Assembly: GCA_024413465.1 (NCBI GenBank)
Contig: JAKSVU010000006.1
Location: 1-64,000, forward strand
Length of the DNA stretch: 64,000 bases
Direction of reading: 5' to 3'
Source: Alphaproteobacteria bacterium
Lineage (GTDB): Bacteria > Pseudomonadota > Alphaproteobacteria > CAAGCB01 > CAG-977
Position numbers and translations under genes: made by a program. Shown piece after piece: positions 48,683-57,259 of this stretch. The notes beneath the pieces are model-generated. The model was not told where the DNA came from. It worked only from the letters and a program-made list of their open reading frames with translations, and ran no database searches. How positions within the stretch are numbered: the stretch's first letter is position 1; each line of letters starts with the position of its first letter.

Positions 48683-48796
48683 ATGAAAAAAATCAAACTA
48701 GCATTAATTTTATTCGCTTTATCTTTTCTTCTTCAAGCTCAATCTTGCTCGCCAGTACCTTGTTCTCAATATCCAGGTCCTTTATGTGGTTTTTAG
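48683..48796 (+). CDS. 37-residue secreted peptide or lipoprotein
   Basis: A small frame from the ATG at 48683 to the TAG at 48796 is preceded by a strong AAGGAGAAGG site. The peptide begins MKKIKLALILFALSFLL, a typical signal sequence, and ends QSCSPVPCSQYPGPLCGF with three cysteines. The first Cys could be a lipidation site (AQSC), though Gln at -2 is not ideal. It could be a tiny lipoprotein or an exported Cys-containing peptide. The frame ends 9 bases before the convergent HIT gene. Too short to assign a family. Confidence 0.65.
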   Translation: MKKIKLALILFALSFLLQAQSCSPVPCSQYPGPLCGF

Positions 48797-48805
48797 TCAC
48801 TAAAA

Positions 48806-49153
48806 TTAGACAGGTAATTTTTTACCACCTAAAACGTGAACGTGTAAATGAGGAACAACTTGTCCGCCATCGTGTCCGATATTCATGACTAAACGATATC
48901 CTTTTTCTGGTAAACCAAGCTGTTGAGCAACTTTACCGACAGATTTAAAAAATCCAGCGATTTCTGCAGGAGTAGCACGAGCTGTAAAATCTGAAAAATC
49001 AGTATATTCGCCCTTTGGAATGACTAAAACGTGAACAGGTGTTTTTGGATTTAAATCTGGAAAAGCAATACAATATTCATCTTCATAAATTTTATTTGTA
49101 GGAAGTTCGCCACGTAAAATTTTAGCAAACACGTTATCTGAATCATAAGCCAT
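48806..49153 (-). CDS. HIT family hydrolase (HinT-like)
   Basis: 115 residues with the histidine triad motif HLHVHVLGG near the C terminus and CIAFPDLNPKTPVHVLVIPK, standard for HinT (purine-nucleoside phosphoramidase). An AAGGAG site precedes the ATG. It follows hisE by 2 bases; hisE-hinT is a common pair in alphaproteobacteria. Confidence 0.95.
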   Translation of the reverse strand: MAYDSDNVFAKILRGELPTNKIYEDEYCIAFPDLNPKTPVHVLVIPKGEYTDFSDFTARATPAEIAGFFKSVGKVAQQLGLPEKGYRLVMNIGHDGGQVVPHLHVHVLGGKKLPV

Positions 49154-49155
49154 AA

Positions 49156-49473
49156 TTAAAACTCCTTTTTTCTGCTTTGTTTTTCTGTAATTCCAGAGGT
49201 TCCTTCGCGTGATTTTAATACGTCATACACATCAGATGGAGTAATATTGCAATCTGCCCATAAAACAAGCAAATGGTACAATAAATCAGCTGATTCTGAT
49301 TTAACGTGTTCAATGTCATTTGTTACCGCAGAAATAACTGTTTCTGTAGCTTCTTCACCAACTTTTTGAGCAATACGATTTCTGCCACGATGAAATAAAC
49401 TTGCCGTATATGACGTTGTCGGATTTGACGTTTTTCTGGATTGAATTATTTGGAAAAGATCGTCTAAAATCAT
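49156..49473 (-). CDS. hisE: Phosphoribosyl-ATP pyrophosphatase
   Basis: 105 residues. The helical NTP-pyrophosphatase motif is seen as KVGEEATETVISAV and ESADLLYHLLVL. It removes pyrophosphate from phosphoribosyl-ATP in histidine synthesis. GAGGAAA precedes the ATG. It is followed by the HIT gene. The neighbours in a typical his operon (hisF, hisH) are not beside it; an opposite-strand gene lies between hisE and hisA. Confidence 0.94.
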   Translation of the reverse strand: MILDDLFQIIQSRKTSNPTTSYTASLFHRGRNRIAQKVGEEATETVISAVTNDIEHVKSESADLLYHLLVLWADCNITPSDVYDVLKSREGTSGITEKQSRKKEF

Positions 49474-49622
49474 AAAAATTTCCTCAGTACATTAAAATCA
49501 TTGGTTATTCCCAATTATTTTACTTTTATCACACATTTTAATATCGTCAAATTTAAATTGATTTTTTCCAAACTTGATTCAAAATAATCACTAGAAATTA
49601 CTCGTGATGACAGGAGATACTT

Positions 49623-50420
49623 TTGAAACATTTTTCCTTGATATTATTTTTATTTTTCTGTTTTTTTTCGGATAGAAGTTATGCTTTTTATGAAACCATC
49701 TATCCGCGACCATTAGAAAATTTTTCCGGCTTATCTGTACAAGAAATTTTATCAAAAAGAAAAGATGCTGTTCAATCTTCAAAATACTTTGGAAATTTAG
49801 ACTATTCCCCAAGCAATAAAGTATTCCAAATAGAAGATCATTTACCTTGGATTAGTGCTCACGAAATATCTTGCTATGGTCTTAAATCAACAGATATCAG
49901 CAGAGGACCTTCTCGTGAAAGCGTTGGCATCTTAAATCCAGAACTGCTTTATTATGTTAACATTTCTACCATCAGTATTCGTGTAAACAACACTGAATGT
50001 TCTTCAGCTGATTATTTTATTCCAGATTACATTACACTAGATAAATCAGCGAAACAAATTACAGCCCACATCAATTACAGCGCTTTTTTTAACAAAAATC
50101 ATGCTCACAATTGGATAATACTAAGTGATTCAAATGCTCGAGATTTTGGATATAATTATGCCTATGCGGATCTCGCGTCAAATCTCCAGTTCCAAGATAA
50201 AAATAACTTAGCATCTGGAATTATGACAACCAGAGGTTTTTATCATCGAGGTGGAGCTTGTAAGTTGCCCTCTGGTTGTAACAATTATTCCCCTTATAAT
50301 AACGGAATAGTCTTCTACTTGAAGGGTGTTCCTGCAGTACTTCGCATAAAATTATGGAAAAATCATCCGACCAATCCATCAGACCCTGCTGATATTACTT
50401 ATGTAATGAAATTTGAATAA
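49623..50420 (+). CDS. Secreted protein of unknown function (TTG start)
   Basis: 265 residues. The only start consistent with a signal peptide is TTG at 49623, supported by CAGGAGATAC just upstream; it gives MKHFSLILFLFFCFFSDRSYA. The mature protein is rich in Tyr, Ser and Asn with four cysteines, including a spaced C-x5-C (ACKLPSGCNNYS). I recognise no family. It sits on the strand opposite to hisA and hisE, abutting the hisA stop with no gap, in the place where hisF is often found. It may be a recent arrival. Confidence 0.6.
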   Translation: MKHFSLILFLFFCFFSDRSYAFYETIYPRPLENFSGLSVQEILSKRKDAVQSSKYFGNLDYSPSNKVFQIEDHLPWISAHEISCYGLKSTDISRGPSRESVGILNPELLYYVNISTISIRVNNTECSSADYFIPDYITLDKSAKQITAHINYSAFFNKNHAHNWIILSDSNARDFGYNYAYADLASNLQFQDKNNLASGIMTTRGFYHRGGACKLPSGCNNYSPYNNGIVFYLKGVPAVLRIKLWKNHPTNPSDPADITYVMKFE

Positions 50421-51146
50421 TTAAGCGTTTTTCAATACGGATAAAGCTTCGGCAACTGTAAATTTGCGTTCGTACAAAGCTCGTCCCGTAATAATTCCTT
50501 GAATAATTTTATGTTGCGCACATGCTTTAATATCATCAAGAGACGAAATTCCTCCTGAAATAATCACAGGAATTGAAATTTGAGATGCTAATCGAACGGT
50601 TGCTTCGATATTTGCCCCTTGTAAAATCCCGTCTTTAGAAATATCCGTATAAATTAAGGCTGAAACACCACAATCTTCAAATCTTTTAGCCAATTCAATA
50701 TCAGCCATATCTGAAGTTTCAGCCCATCCCTCAACAGCAACAAAACCATTTTTAGCATCTATGCCGACAGCTACACGATTTTCAAATTCTTTACATGCTT
50801 CTTTGACAAAAGCTGGGTTTTTCAAAGCTATTGTTCCTAAAATGACACGTGTTACCCCTGCATCTAACCATTTTTCAATCGTTTGAAAAGTTCTGATACC
50901 GCCCCCTAATTCAATTTGAATCCCTGGACATGCGGATAAAATTCCTTGAACAGCTTCTATATTAACGGATTGACCAGCAAAAGCCCCATCTAAATCAACA
51001 ACGTGAATCCATTTTGTTCCTTGAGTAGCAAAAATTTTGGCTTGATCAGCAGGATTTGTATTATAAATATCAGATTGATTCATATCCCCTTGTTTTAGAC
51101 GTACACAACACCCTTGTTTCAAATCAATTGCTGGTAATAAATCCAT
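50421..51146 (-). CDS. hisA: Phosphoribosylformimino-5-aminoimidazole carboxamide ribotide isomerase
   Basis: 241 residues of the HisA TIM-barrel type: MDLLPAIDLKQGCCVRL at the start with the catalytic first Asp, GGGIRTFQTIEKWLDAGV, and YTDISKDGILQGAN. It isomerises ProFAR in histidine synthesis. It is separated from hisE by an opposite-strand gene, so these his genes are not one transcript. Confidence 0.97.
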   Translation of the reverse strand: MDLLPAIDLKQGCCVRLKQGDMNQSDIYNTNPADQAKIFATQGTKWIHVVDLDGAFAGQSVNIEAVQGILSACPGIQIELGGGIRTFQTIEKWLDAGVTRVILGTIALKNPAFVKEACKEFENRVAVGIDAKNGFVAVEGWAETSDMADIELAKRFEDCGVSALIYTDISKDGILQGANIEATVRLASQISIPVIISGGISSLDDIKACAQHKIIQGIITGRALYERKFTVAEALSVLKNA

Positions 51147-51230
51147 ATTTATTTTCTCCTTTAACCTTTTTTAATGTTTTTATGTTTTAATTTGATATAA
51201 TTATATTTGTGTAAGGATAACGGGTATCTG

Positions 51231-53192
51231 ATGAAAATGAAACGATTTTTATTATTTTTCTTATGTCTTTGTTGGCAAATACCTAGTTATGCTTCGACTT
51301 CGGCAACTGACGGTTTTGCAACTGAACTCTTTACGTTTGATTCAAAACTCGCCCCGATAAAGCTTGAACACGTTGATTTTAAAATAGAACGCCATCGGAC
51401 AGCCGAAGAATATGGAAAAGAAATCGGTAAATATAACTTCAAATTATTTGGTTGTCGCCGTGCTGATAAAAAAATTATGCTAGATCAAGGCCGCGCAATG
51501 CGTCGTGATATGAAATTCAGCAACGTCTTTTTTGAAGAAATGAACGAATTATTCCCTGTCGTCGTTGACAAAGATAACCCTTACTACCCTTATTCTATCG
51601 GGGATAAATTACCGAGTTACATCATTACCGCAGAAATTCAAGATTTATACGTCAATGCTTGTGACGTTTACGATTGGCGAACACGCGTTTATTCAAATTT
51701 ACGTAATGGATCGGCAGAAATCAAAGTTTTATGGCGTGTTATGACACCATATAATCGTAAAATATATTGGGAAGATTCAACACACGGATATGCAACGATT
51801 GAAGATCCTGTTCGTGACGGAGAAATTCGCTTAGTCGAAAAAGCTTTTGCAGATGCTCTTACCAGAATCGTTGGAACACCTGGATTTTTGGAAGTTATGC
51901 AAAATAAACCAGATCCAAATATGTTAGCAGAATTGAAAAATGAATATGATGATTTGAAATATCAACATCTTCAATCTCGCAACAAAATTCGTGATTTTTA
52001 CCGCAGAAAACGCCAAACTTTTTATACAGAACGCAAAAGACAACGTGAATTTGAACTGTTAGAACACCTTGCTCCAACGGAAAAGGAATTATCTGATTTT
52101 GAAAAAGAACAAGAACGTCTTCGTCGTGAAAAACTTGCTAAGTTTGGCAAAGGCGGTACCGGAAATGATTTGGATGGTATGGGTAAAGGAGATACAAGCA
52201 GCGACCTCGATAATATGGGTGTTGGTGGCGACGGTAAATTATTACAAGACGGCATGGGTGCAGAAGAAGCTGGTAGATTACTTTCAAATCATGGATATGG
52301 TGATGATGGTTTTGAACTAGGTGATCGTGAAAACGGCATTATGACACGCTTGTTACAAAACAATCTTGAACGTGCTGATTTAGGCAGAATGTTGCGTTCA
52401 ACTCCACTTATGCGTTTATTTGACGGTTATTTGTTCCCTGATGACATGGATGATGAACAACGTCAAAAATTCATGAATATGGACATTGACAAATACGGCT
52501 TTACCATTTCACCAACAACAGGTTGGATTACAATTAAAAATACAAAACCTTTCAGAAATTTAACTCCAGCTCGAATTTATCGTATTCGTTCAAGTCTTGT
52601 TGCCGTTGTAACCAATACAAACGTTGGCTCCGGTGTCTTAGTCGCTCCATCTTTGATTTTGACAAACTATGAGACGATAAAAGATTCACCTTATACGAAG
52701 ATTGAATTTTTGGACGGTAGAACGGCAGATGGAATTATCTTGCGCGTTCATAAACCAAAAGACGTCGCTTTAATTTACATTCAACCAAACGATTATAATA
52801 AATACAACTGGCCAATGCCTTTGCGTATAGATTTGCCTGAAGTCGGTGAAAAGTTCTATTCTATCGGTACACCAATGCGGGGTGGATTAGAAGGAGCTAT
52901 GGACTACGGTAAAATCGCAGGTTATCGTTATTTCGACAATGGTATTGATTTGTTGACAAACACCAACGTTCAAAGTGTAACATTGGGGGGGGCTTTGGTT
53001 GATGAACACGGGAACACCATTGGATTATCCCATGCTGGCGAAAGTTTAGCAGACCAAGAACGCGATTACTTCATCCCAATCGGAGACGCTTTCGATGCAT
53101 TAAAGGTACGTATTCTTGATCGTGAAATGGATGAATCACCTACTCAAAAAGCTCTTCGCTTGAAGAAAGCACGTGAAGATTATATTAAATAG
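51231..53192 (+). CDS. Exported trypsin-like protein lacking catalytic His and Ser
   Basis: 653 residues from the ATG at 51231 (signal peptide MKMKRFLLFFLCLCWQIPSYA). The N-terminal region (about 25-240) is unlike proteases (GDKLPSYIITAEIQDLY, KIYWEDSTHGY) and may be a binding domain. A charged coiled-coil region (about 235-305) and a Gly/Asp-rich low-complexity stretch (about 310-350) follow. The C-terminal trypsin-like domain has GSGVLVAPSLILTNYETIKD and DVALIYIQ, then TLGGALVDEHGNTIGL. Compared with HtrA-like proteins, His is Glu in the TNxHV position and Ser is Leu in the NSGGPL position, while Asp remains. It is therefore probably a non-enzymatic scaffold or binding protein. trmL follows 9 bases later. 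Confidence 0.85.
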   Translation: MKMKRFLLFFLCLCWQIPSYASTSATDGFATELFTFDSKLAPIKLEHVDFKIERHRTAEEYGKEIGKYNFKLFGCRRADKKIMLDQGRAMRRDMKFSNVFFEEMNELFPVVVDKDNPYYPYSIGDKLPSYIITAEIQDLYVNACDVYDWRTRVYSNLRNGSAEIKVLWRVMTPYNRKIYWEDSTHGYATIEDPVRDGEIRLVEKAFADALTRIVGTPGFLEVMQNKPDPNMLAELKNEYDDLKYQHLQSRNKIRDFYRRKRQTFYTERKRQREFELLEHLAPTEKELSDFEKEQERLRREKLAKFGKGGTGNDLDGMGKGDTSSDLDNMGVGGDGKLLQDGMGAEEAGRLLSNHGYGDDGFELGDRENGIMTRLLQNNLERADLGRMLRSTPLMRLFDGYLFPDDMDDEQRQKFMNMDIDKYGFTISPTTGWITIKNTKPFRNLTPARIYRIRSSLVAVVTNTNVGSGVLVAPSLILTNYETIKDSPYTKIEFLDGRTADGIILRVHKPKDVALIYIQPNDYNKYNWPMPLRIDLPEVGEKFYSIGTPMRGGLEGAMDYGKIAGYRYFDNGIDLLTNTNVQSVTLGGALVDEHGNTIGLSHAGESLADQERDYFIPIGDAFDALKVRILDREMDESPTQKALRLKKAREDYIK

Positions 53193-53201
53193 GACAAAAA
53201 A

Positions 53202-53657
53202 ATGCGTCTAGCTTTATACGAACCTGATATTCCTCAAAACACAGGGACATTATTGCGTCTTGCTGCTTGTTTTAATTTACCGGTCGATATTATCGAACCA
53301 TGTGGATTTATTTTTGACGATAAAAGATTGCGTCGTGCAGGTATGGATTATTTGGATATTGTTGATTATACCCGTCATGATTCTTGGGAAAAATTCAACG
53401 CCCAAAGAAAAGGACGCCTTGTTTTATTAACCACCAAAGGCTCCGTACCACATCATACTTTTAAATTTGAAGAAAACGATATTTTAATGCTTGGACGCGA
53501 AAGTGCTGGCGTACCTGATTTTGTTCACGCTGCCGTTGATAAGCGTTTACGTATTCCAATGCGTGCAGATACGCGTTCCATAAACGTAGCAATGGCTGGA
53601 GCAATCGTACTAAGTGAAGCTCTGCATCAAACCGGACATTTTGATACCCTTACATGA
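53202..53657 (+). CDS. trmL: tRNA (cytidine(34)-2'-O)-methyltransferase
   Basis: 151 residues of the SPOUT family, starting MRLALYEPDIPQNTGTLLRL, the TrmL pattern, with the knot region MLGRESAGVPDFVH and SINVAMAGAIVLSEAL. It methylates the wobble base of certain leucine tRNAs using SAM. It is coupled by ATGA to the next gene. Confidence 0.96.
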   Translation: MRLALYEPDIPQNTGTLLRLAACFNLPVDIIEPCGFIFDDKRLRRAGMDYLDIVDYTRHDSWEKFNAQRKGRLVLLTTKGSVPHHTFKFEENDILMLGRESAGVPDFVHAAVDKRLRIPMRADTRSINVAMAGAIVLSEALHQTGHFDTLT

Positions 53658-54535
53658 AAAAATACTCTATTTTTGCCTTTGTCGCTTTATGTCTCGTTGG
53701 TTATTTTTTTTGGCCAACAAATAAAATGATAATCAAAGAAACTGCTGACGGCATTTATTATCGCGATTTATCAACGAAACAATTACAAGCTGTTTTTAAA
53801 GAACATAATTATAATATGGCAGACTATTTCGTTGAAAAAAAACCACCTTTTCCAAAATTATTCGTTGAAACAATTCCTTATGATTTTAACGAACAAGAAT
53901 TTGATAACGACCGGCCGGCTTTATTCACTGAAATTTTGATGCCTTTAATAAAAAAAGCTAACGAAAGCGTCTTGGCAGAACGCAAAAAAATTGAAGATTT
54001 GAATGAACTATTTAAAAATAACACCCCATTTAATGAGGAACAAATCAAAGAATTAAAAGATACTTGCCAAAAATATGACGTTTTTTATGATGATGAAGAT
54101 TACAAATCCGTTTTTGCCCACTTATTAGAACGCATAGATATGGTTCCCCCTGCTTTACTTCTTGCCATGTGTGCCGAGGATTCAGGTTTTGCCACTTCAA
54201 AATATGCCCGTAAATACAACAATCTGTTTAACTTACGCGATTGGGATGGGCATGGGATAGAACCAGATGAACCTCGTGAAGAAGGAGAAACTTACGTAAT
54301 TAAAATGTTTGACAATATTTACGACAGCATTGTCGACCAAATTCACTACATTAATACGAACAAATGGTTTAACGGCTTCCATTTTTCTCGTGCAGATTTC
54401 AGAAAAAATAAAGTCCCTATGCGTGGATATTCAGCTTGTCGAGAATTTTTACAAGCCCCTTATCGTACTTGGAAATATCCTGATATTTTAAGATTTATTA
54501 TTACCCAATATAACTGGACCGACATCGAATATTGA
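53654..54535 (+). CDS. Bax-like glucosaminidase-domain protein
   Basis: 293 residues with an N-terminal membrane anchor (IFAFVALCLVGYFFW). The C-terminal half resembles the FlgJ/Bax peptidoglycan glucosaminidase family: LLAMCAEDSGFATSKYARKY with a possible catalytic Glu in AED, then NNLFNLRDWDGHG. It probably trims peptidoglycan at the periplasmic face. Coupled to trmL. Its last 48 bases overlap the end of the convergent PPTase gene. Confidence 0.82.
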   Translation: MKKYSIFAFVALCLVGYFFWPTNKMIIKETADGIYYRDLSTKQLQAVFKEHNYNMADYFVEKKPPFPKLFVETIPYDFNEQEFDNDRPALFTEILMPLIKKANESVLAERKKIEDLNELFKNNTPFNEEQIKELKDTCQKYDVFYDDEDYKSVFAHLLERIDMVPPALLLAMCAEDSGFATSKYARKYNNLFNLRDWDGHGIEPDEPREEGETYVIKMFDNIYDSIVDQIHYINTNKWFNGFHFSRADFRKNKVPMRGYSACREFLQAPYRTWKYPDILRFIITQYNWTDIEY

Positions 54536-55126
54536 GGTTTCAAATTGAACAGGTGAATCACAACATACGGAAATAATATAATCCGTTTGGTGAATTGTTT
54601 TCACGTTTTTTAATTCTAAAGTATTAAATGAATTTAACGGTGTAGATAATCCTGTACCAAGCCATTTTAAATAAGCCTCTTTTTTCGTCCACGTTTCAAA
54701 AAAATCAACAGCTGTCGAATGATTTTTTAAATATACCGCTTCTTCTTTTGTAAAATATCGTTCTGCAATTTTGGGATTAAATTTTTTTATTTTTTCAATA
54801 TCTACCCCTATTTCCGTATCGGCAATTGCAATTGCTAAAGCATTTTTCGTATGTGAGATATTGAAATGAAATTGACGCGCATTGACTAAATATGGTTTAC
54901 CAAATTCATTTTGACTAAATTGTAAATCCTGATTTTGAATCCCTAAAATTTCAGTTGCTTTCATTCGAACGAAAACGTTAGAAATTAAAGTCAGTTTTTT
55001 TGCCATTTCAGCTTTTCTGCGTTCAATTTTTTGACGTTGAGCTTCTGACAAGAATGACATAAATTTTTCATATGCAGAAAAGGGAACTTGCTCATCAATT
55101 TCCATCAAATAAACTTTATTTTCCAT
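54488..55126 (-). CDS. 4'-phosphopantetheinyl transferase (Sfp type)
   Basis: 212 residues from the ATG at 55126. Family motifs: GVDIEKIKKFNPKIAERYF (Mg-binding Asp and the F-x-x-E that follows) and FFETWTKKEAYLKWLGTGL (W-x-x-K-E). It attaches phosphopantetheine to carrier proteins; with no NRPS or PKS genes here the target is probably an ACP. It overlaps the end of nth by 11 bases and the convergent Bax-like gene by 48. Confidence 0.92.
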   Translation of the reverse strand: MENKVYLMEIDEQVPFSAYEKFMSFLSEAQRQKIERRKAEMAKKLTLISNVFVRMKATEILGIQNQDLQFSQNEFGKPYLVNARQFHFNISHTKNALAIAIADTEIGVDIEKIKKFNPKIAERYFTKEEAVYLKNHSTAVDFFETWTKKEAYLKWLGTGLSTPLNSFNTLELKNVKTIHQTDYIISVCCDSPVQFETSIFDVGPVILGNNKS

Positions 55127-55754
55127 TTTTCTTTCCTGCACACAAATCTGCAATTAAACAGGTATCACATAAGGGCTTTTGTGCTTTACAAACGTAGCGT
55201 CCATGTAAAACGAGCCAATGACCGACAGAACAAGCATCTTCCTCTGATAATTCTTTTTTCACCAATACCATCAGCTTTTTTTCAACTTCTAGTGGGTTTT
55301 TTCCATTACAAAGCCCAATTTTATTCGCCAAACGAAAAACGTGCGTATCAACGCCAATTCGAGGTTCATGGTAATAAGTATTTAAAAAAACGTTTGCTGT
55401 CTTACGCCCTACACCCGGCAAGGTTTGTAACGCATCAAAATCACGTGGAATAATACCTTTAAATTCTGAAATCAATTTTTCAGATAAAGCAATAATATGA
55501 ACAGCTTTGTTATTATACAATCCAATCTGATGAATATATGTTTTTAATCGCTCTACGCCTACTTGTATCATTTTTTCCGGCGTATCAGCAATTTTAAATA
55601 ATTCAGCCGTTGCCTTATTAACAGAAGCATCTGTCGTTTGGGCAGACAAAACAATTGCAACCAAAAGTGTATAATCGTTTGTATAATTTAATTCACATTT
55701 CGGTGCAGGAAATTGTTGCTTAAAACGGCTAAAAATCTCAGCAATTTTTGACAT
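55116..55754 (-). CDS. nth: Endonuclease III
   Basis: 212 residues. The helix-hairpin-helix with catalytic Lys (LPGVGRKTANVFLN), catalytic Asp (RIGVDTHVFRLANKIGL), and a C-terminal 4Fe-4S cluster (CKAQKPLCDTCLIADLC) are complete. It excises oxidised pyrimidines in base excision repair. In an operon with the kinase upstream and the PPTase downstream. Confidence 0.98.
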   Translation of the reverse strand: MSKIAEIFSRFKQQFPAPKCELNYTNDYTLLVAIVLSAQTTDASVNKATAELFKIADTPEKMIQVGVERLKTYIHQIGLYNNKAVHIIALSEKLISEFKGIIPRDFDALQTLPGVGRKTANVFLNTYYHEPRIGVDTHVFRLANKIGLCNGKNPLEVEKKLMVLVKKELSEEDACSVGHWLVLHGRYVCKAQKPLCDTCLIADLCAGKKNGK

Positions 55755-55759
55755 TGAAA

Positions 55760-56632
55760 TTATAAAAATCTGTTCAACGTTTGTAAAACGATATCCATTT
55801 CCTGAGTTTTGCCAGCTCTAATATCACATAACAATGGATACAGATTATAAATTGGCAAACGAACTTCAAAAAATCCAACACGCAAAGGCATATGATCGTT
55901 ATAAATATTGAAAAATTTCTTGCTAAATGAAGATTGTTTTCCCGTATGAATAAATTCATACTCGTTATCAGCAAAGCAAACAGCTGGATCAACGAAAGAC
56001 TTAACAGCCCCTTTGTAACATAAAATTGTACTTGAATTGATATCCCCGTGAATCAAACAAGGTTTGGCAGGTTCATCAATATATTTTGATAATTTTCCAG
56101 CTAACTGTTCAATTTTTTTACCGACTTCAACAGGCAAATATCCAGCGTTCATCGCTTGTTTAGCAACGAATAACAATCTGTTTTCAGTAAAAAACGGAAC
56201 CCATTTTTTAGATTTTTTATTGGGCTGAATATTCCCTTGATAAACTGTATCAAAATCAAATCCAAAATCTGACGAAGTATTTTTATGTAATTCAGCTAAC
56301 ATTTGAGCGGCTTGAGGTTCTGACGAAAAAGTTAAAACACCATCAGCCAAAATAAATTCGTGAATAAATGCGTCATCCCCAATATAAAAAACTTTTGGTT
56401 GAGGAAGTGAAGTATGAGCTGATAAATAATCAACTGACTTCCCTTCAATTGCTAAGTTTTGGCCATTTTGTTTAGGCAATTTAACAACGACTTGTGAACC
56501 ATCTGATAAAATCACGTGCTTTGTATCAAAAGCCCCTCCTGCCAAAGTAACAGCAGAAACAACCAAACGACGAGTTGATTTTTCAACTAATTCCGTAATT
56601 TTTGCGGATAATGGATTGCTAACGACCTGCAT
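55760..56632 (-). CDS. Fructosamine/ketosamine 3-kinase family protein
   Basis: 290 residues. The kinase-like fold shows the phosphotransfer region HGDINSSTILC and the metal-binding FVDPAVCFADNEYE, then LYPLLCDIRAG, all typical of FN3K relatives. These phosphorylate ketoamine adducts on proteins (ribulosamines in many bacteria), which starts deglycation. It overlaps the end of the LMW-PTP gene by 14 bases, fitting a joint repair role. Confidence 0.9.
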   Translation of the reverse strand: MQVVSNPLSAKITELVEKSTRRLVVSAVTLAGGAFDTKHVILSDGSQVVVKLPKQNGQNLAIEGKSVDYLSAHTSLPQPKVFYIGDDAFIHEFILADGVLTFSSEPQAAQMLAELHKNTSSDFGFDFDTVYQGNIQPNKKSKKWVPFFTENRLLFVAKQAMNAGYLPVEVGKKIEQLAGKLSKYIDEPAKPCLIHGDINSSTILCYKGAVKSFVDPAVCFADNEYEFIHTGKQSSFSKKFFNIYNDHMPLRVGFFEVRLPIYNLYPLLCDIRAGKTQEMDIVLQTLNRFL

Positions 56633-57110
56633 TCAAAATATCCCTTTCTATATGATTCAATAACCCCTCACATGCTGTATGTACCATATCAAATACCGTT
56701 TGAAATCCATCACCGGACCCATAATAAGGATCAGGAACGCTATTTATTTGATATTGTGGAGCAAAATCCATCATTTTACACAATTTTGCTTTCGTATTCG
56801 CAAATCGTTCTTGCAGAACACTTAATGCTTCATAGTGATCCTCTGCCATTGCAACAATCAAATCAAAATTTGAAAAATCTCTTTTTTCCACCATTCTAGC
56901 GCGTAAAGAACGGATATCTACTCCATTTTTCAAAGCTGTCCTAGTCGCACGATCATCAGGTGCTTGTCCCTGATGATACGATATAATCCCTGCAGAATCA
57001 ACGCCTATAATCTGGTCTAACCCTTTATTTTTCACCATTTGGGCAAAGATACCATGAGCAGTCGGTGATCTACAAATATTTCCAGTACATACAAATAACA
57101 CGTTAAACAT
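56619..57110 (-). CDS. Low-molecular-weight protein-tyrosine-phosphatase family
   Basis: 163 residues. The active loop is CTGNICRSP with the catalytic Cys and Arg close to the N terminus, and the late Asp is in SVPDPYYGSGDGF. No start in this region has a convincing ribosome site; I chose the ATG at 57110. Members act on phosphotyrosine, and some act on protein-bound phosphosugars. Overlap with the FN3K-like kinase supports the second role (inference). Confidence 0.9.
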   Translation of the reverse strand: MFNVLFVCTGNICRSPTAHGIFAQMVKNKGLDQIIGVDSAGIISYHQGQAPDDRATRTALKNGVDIRSLRARMVEKRDFSNFDLIVAMAEDHYEALSVLQERFANTKAKLCKMMDFAPQYQINSVPDPYYGSGDGFQTVFDMVHTACEGLLNHIERDILNAGR

Positions 57111-57259
57111 GGAAATATGATATGACATGTTTGACAAAAAAAAAACGATTTTTTACAAAAAAGCGTAACTTTTTATTTAAAATTTCGTTTTGTATCTAGA
57201 AATTCACGAAAAATAGATTATATTATTATTAAGAAATAACGTAAATAAAGGAGAAAATT

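Noticed and set aside
48514-48888. 124-codon plus-strand open frame
   Set aside because: No ribosome site; it overlaps the better supported small gene at 48683 and the end of the HIT gene.
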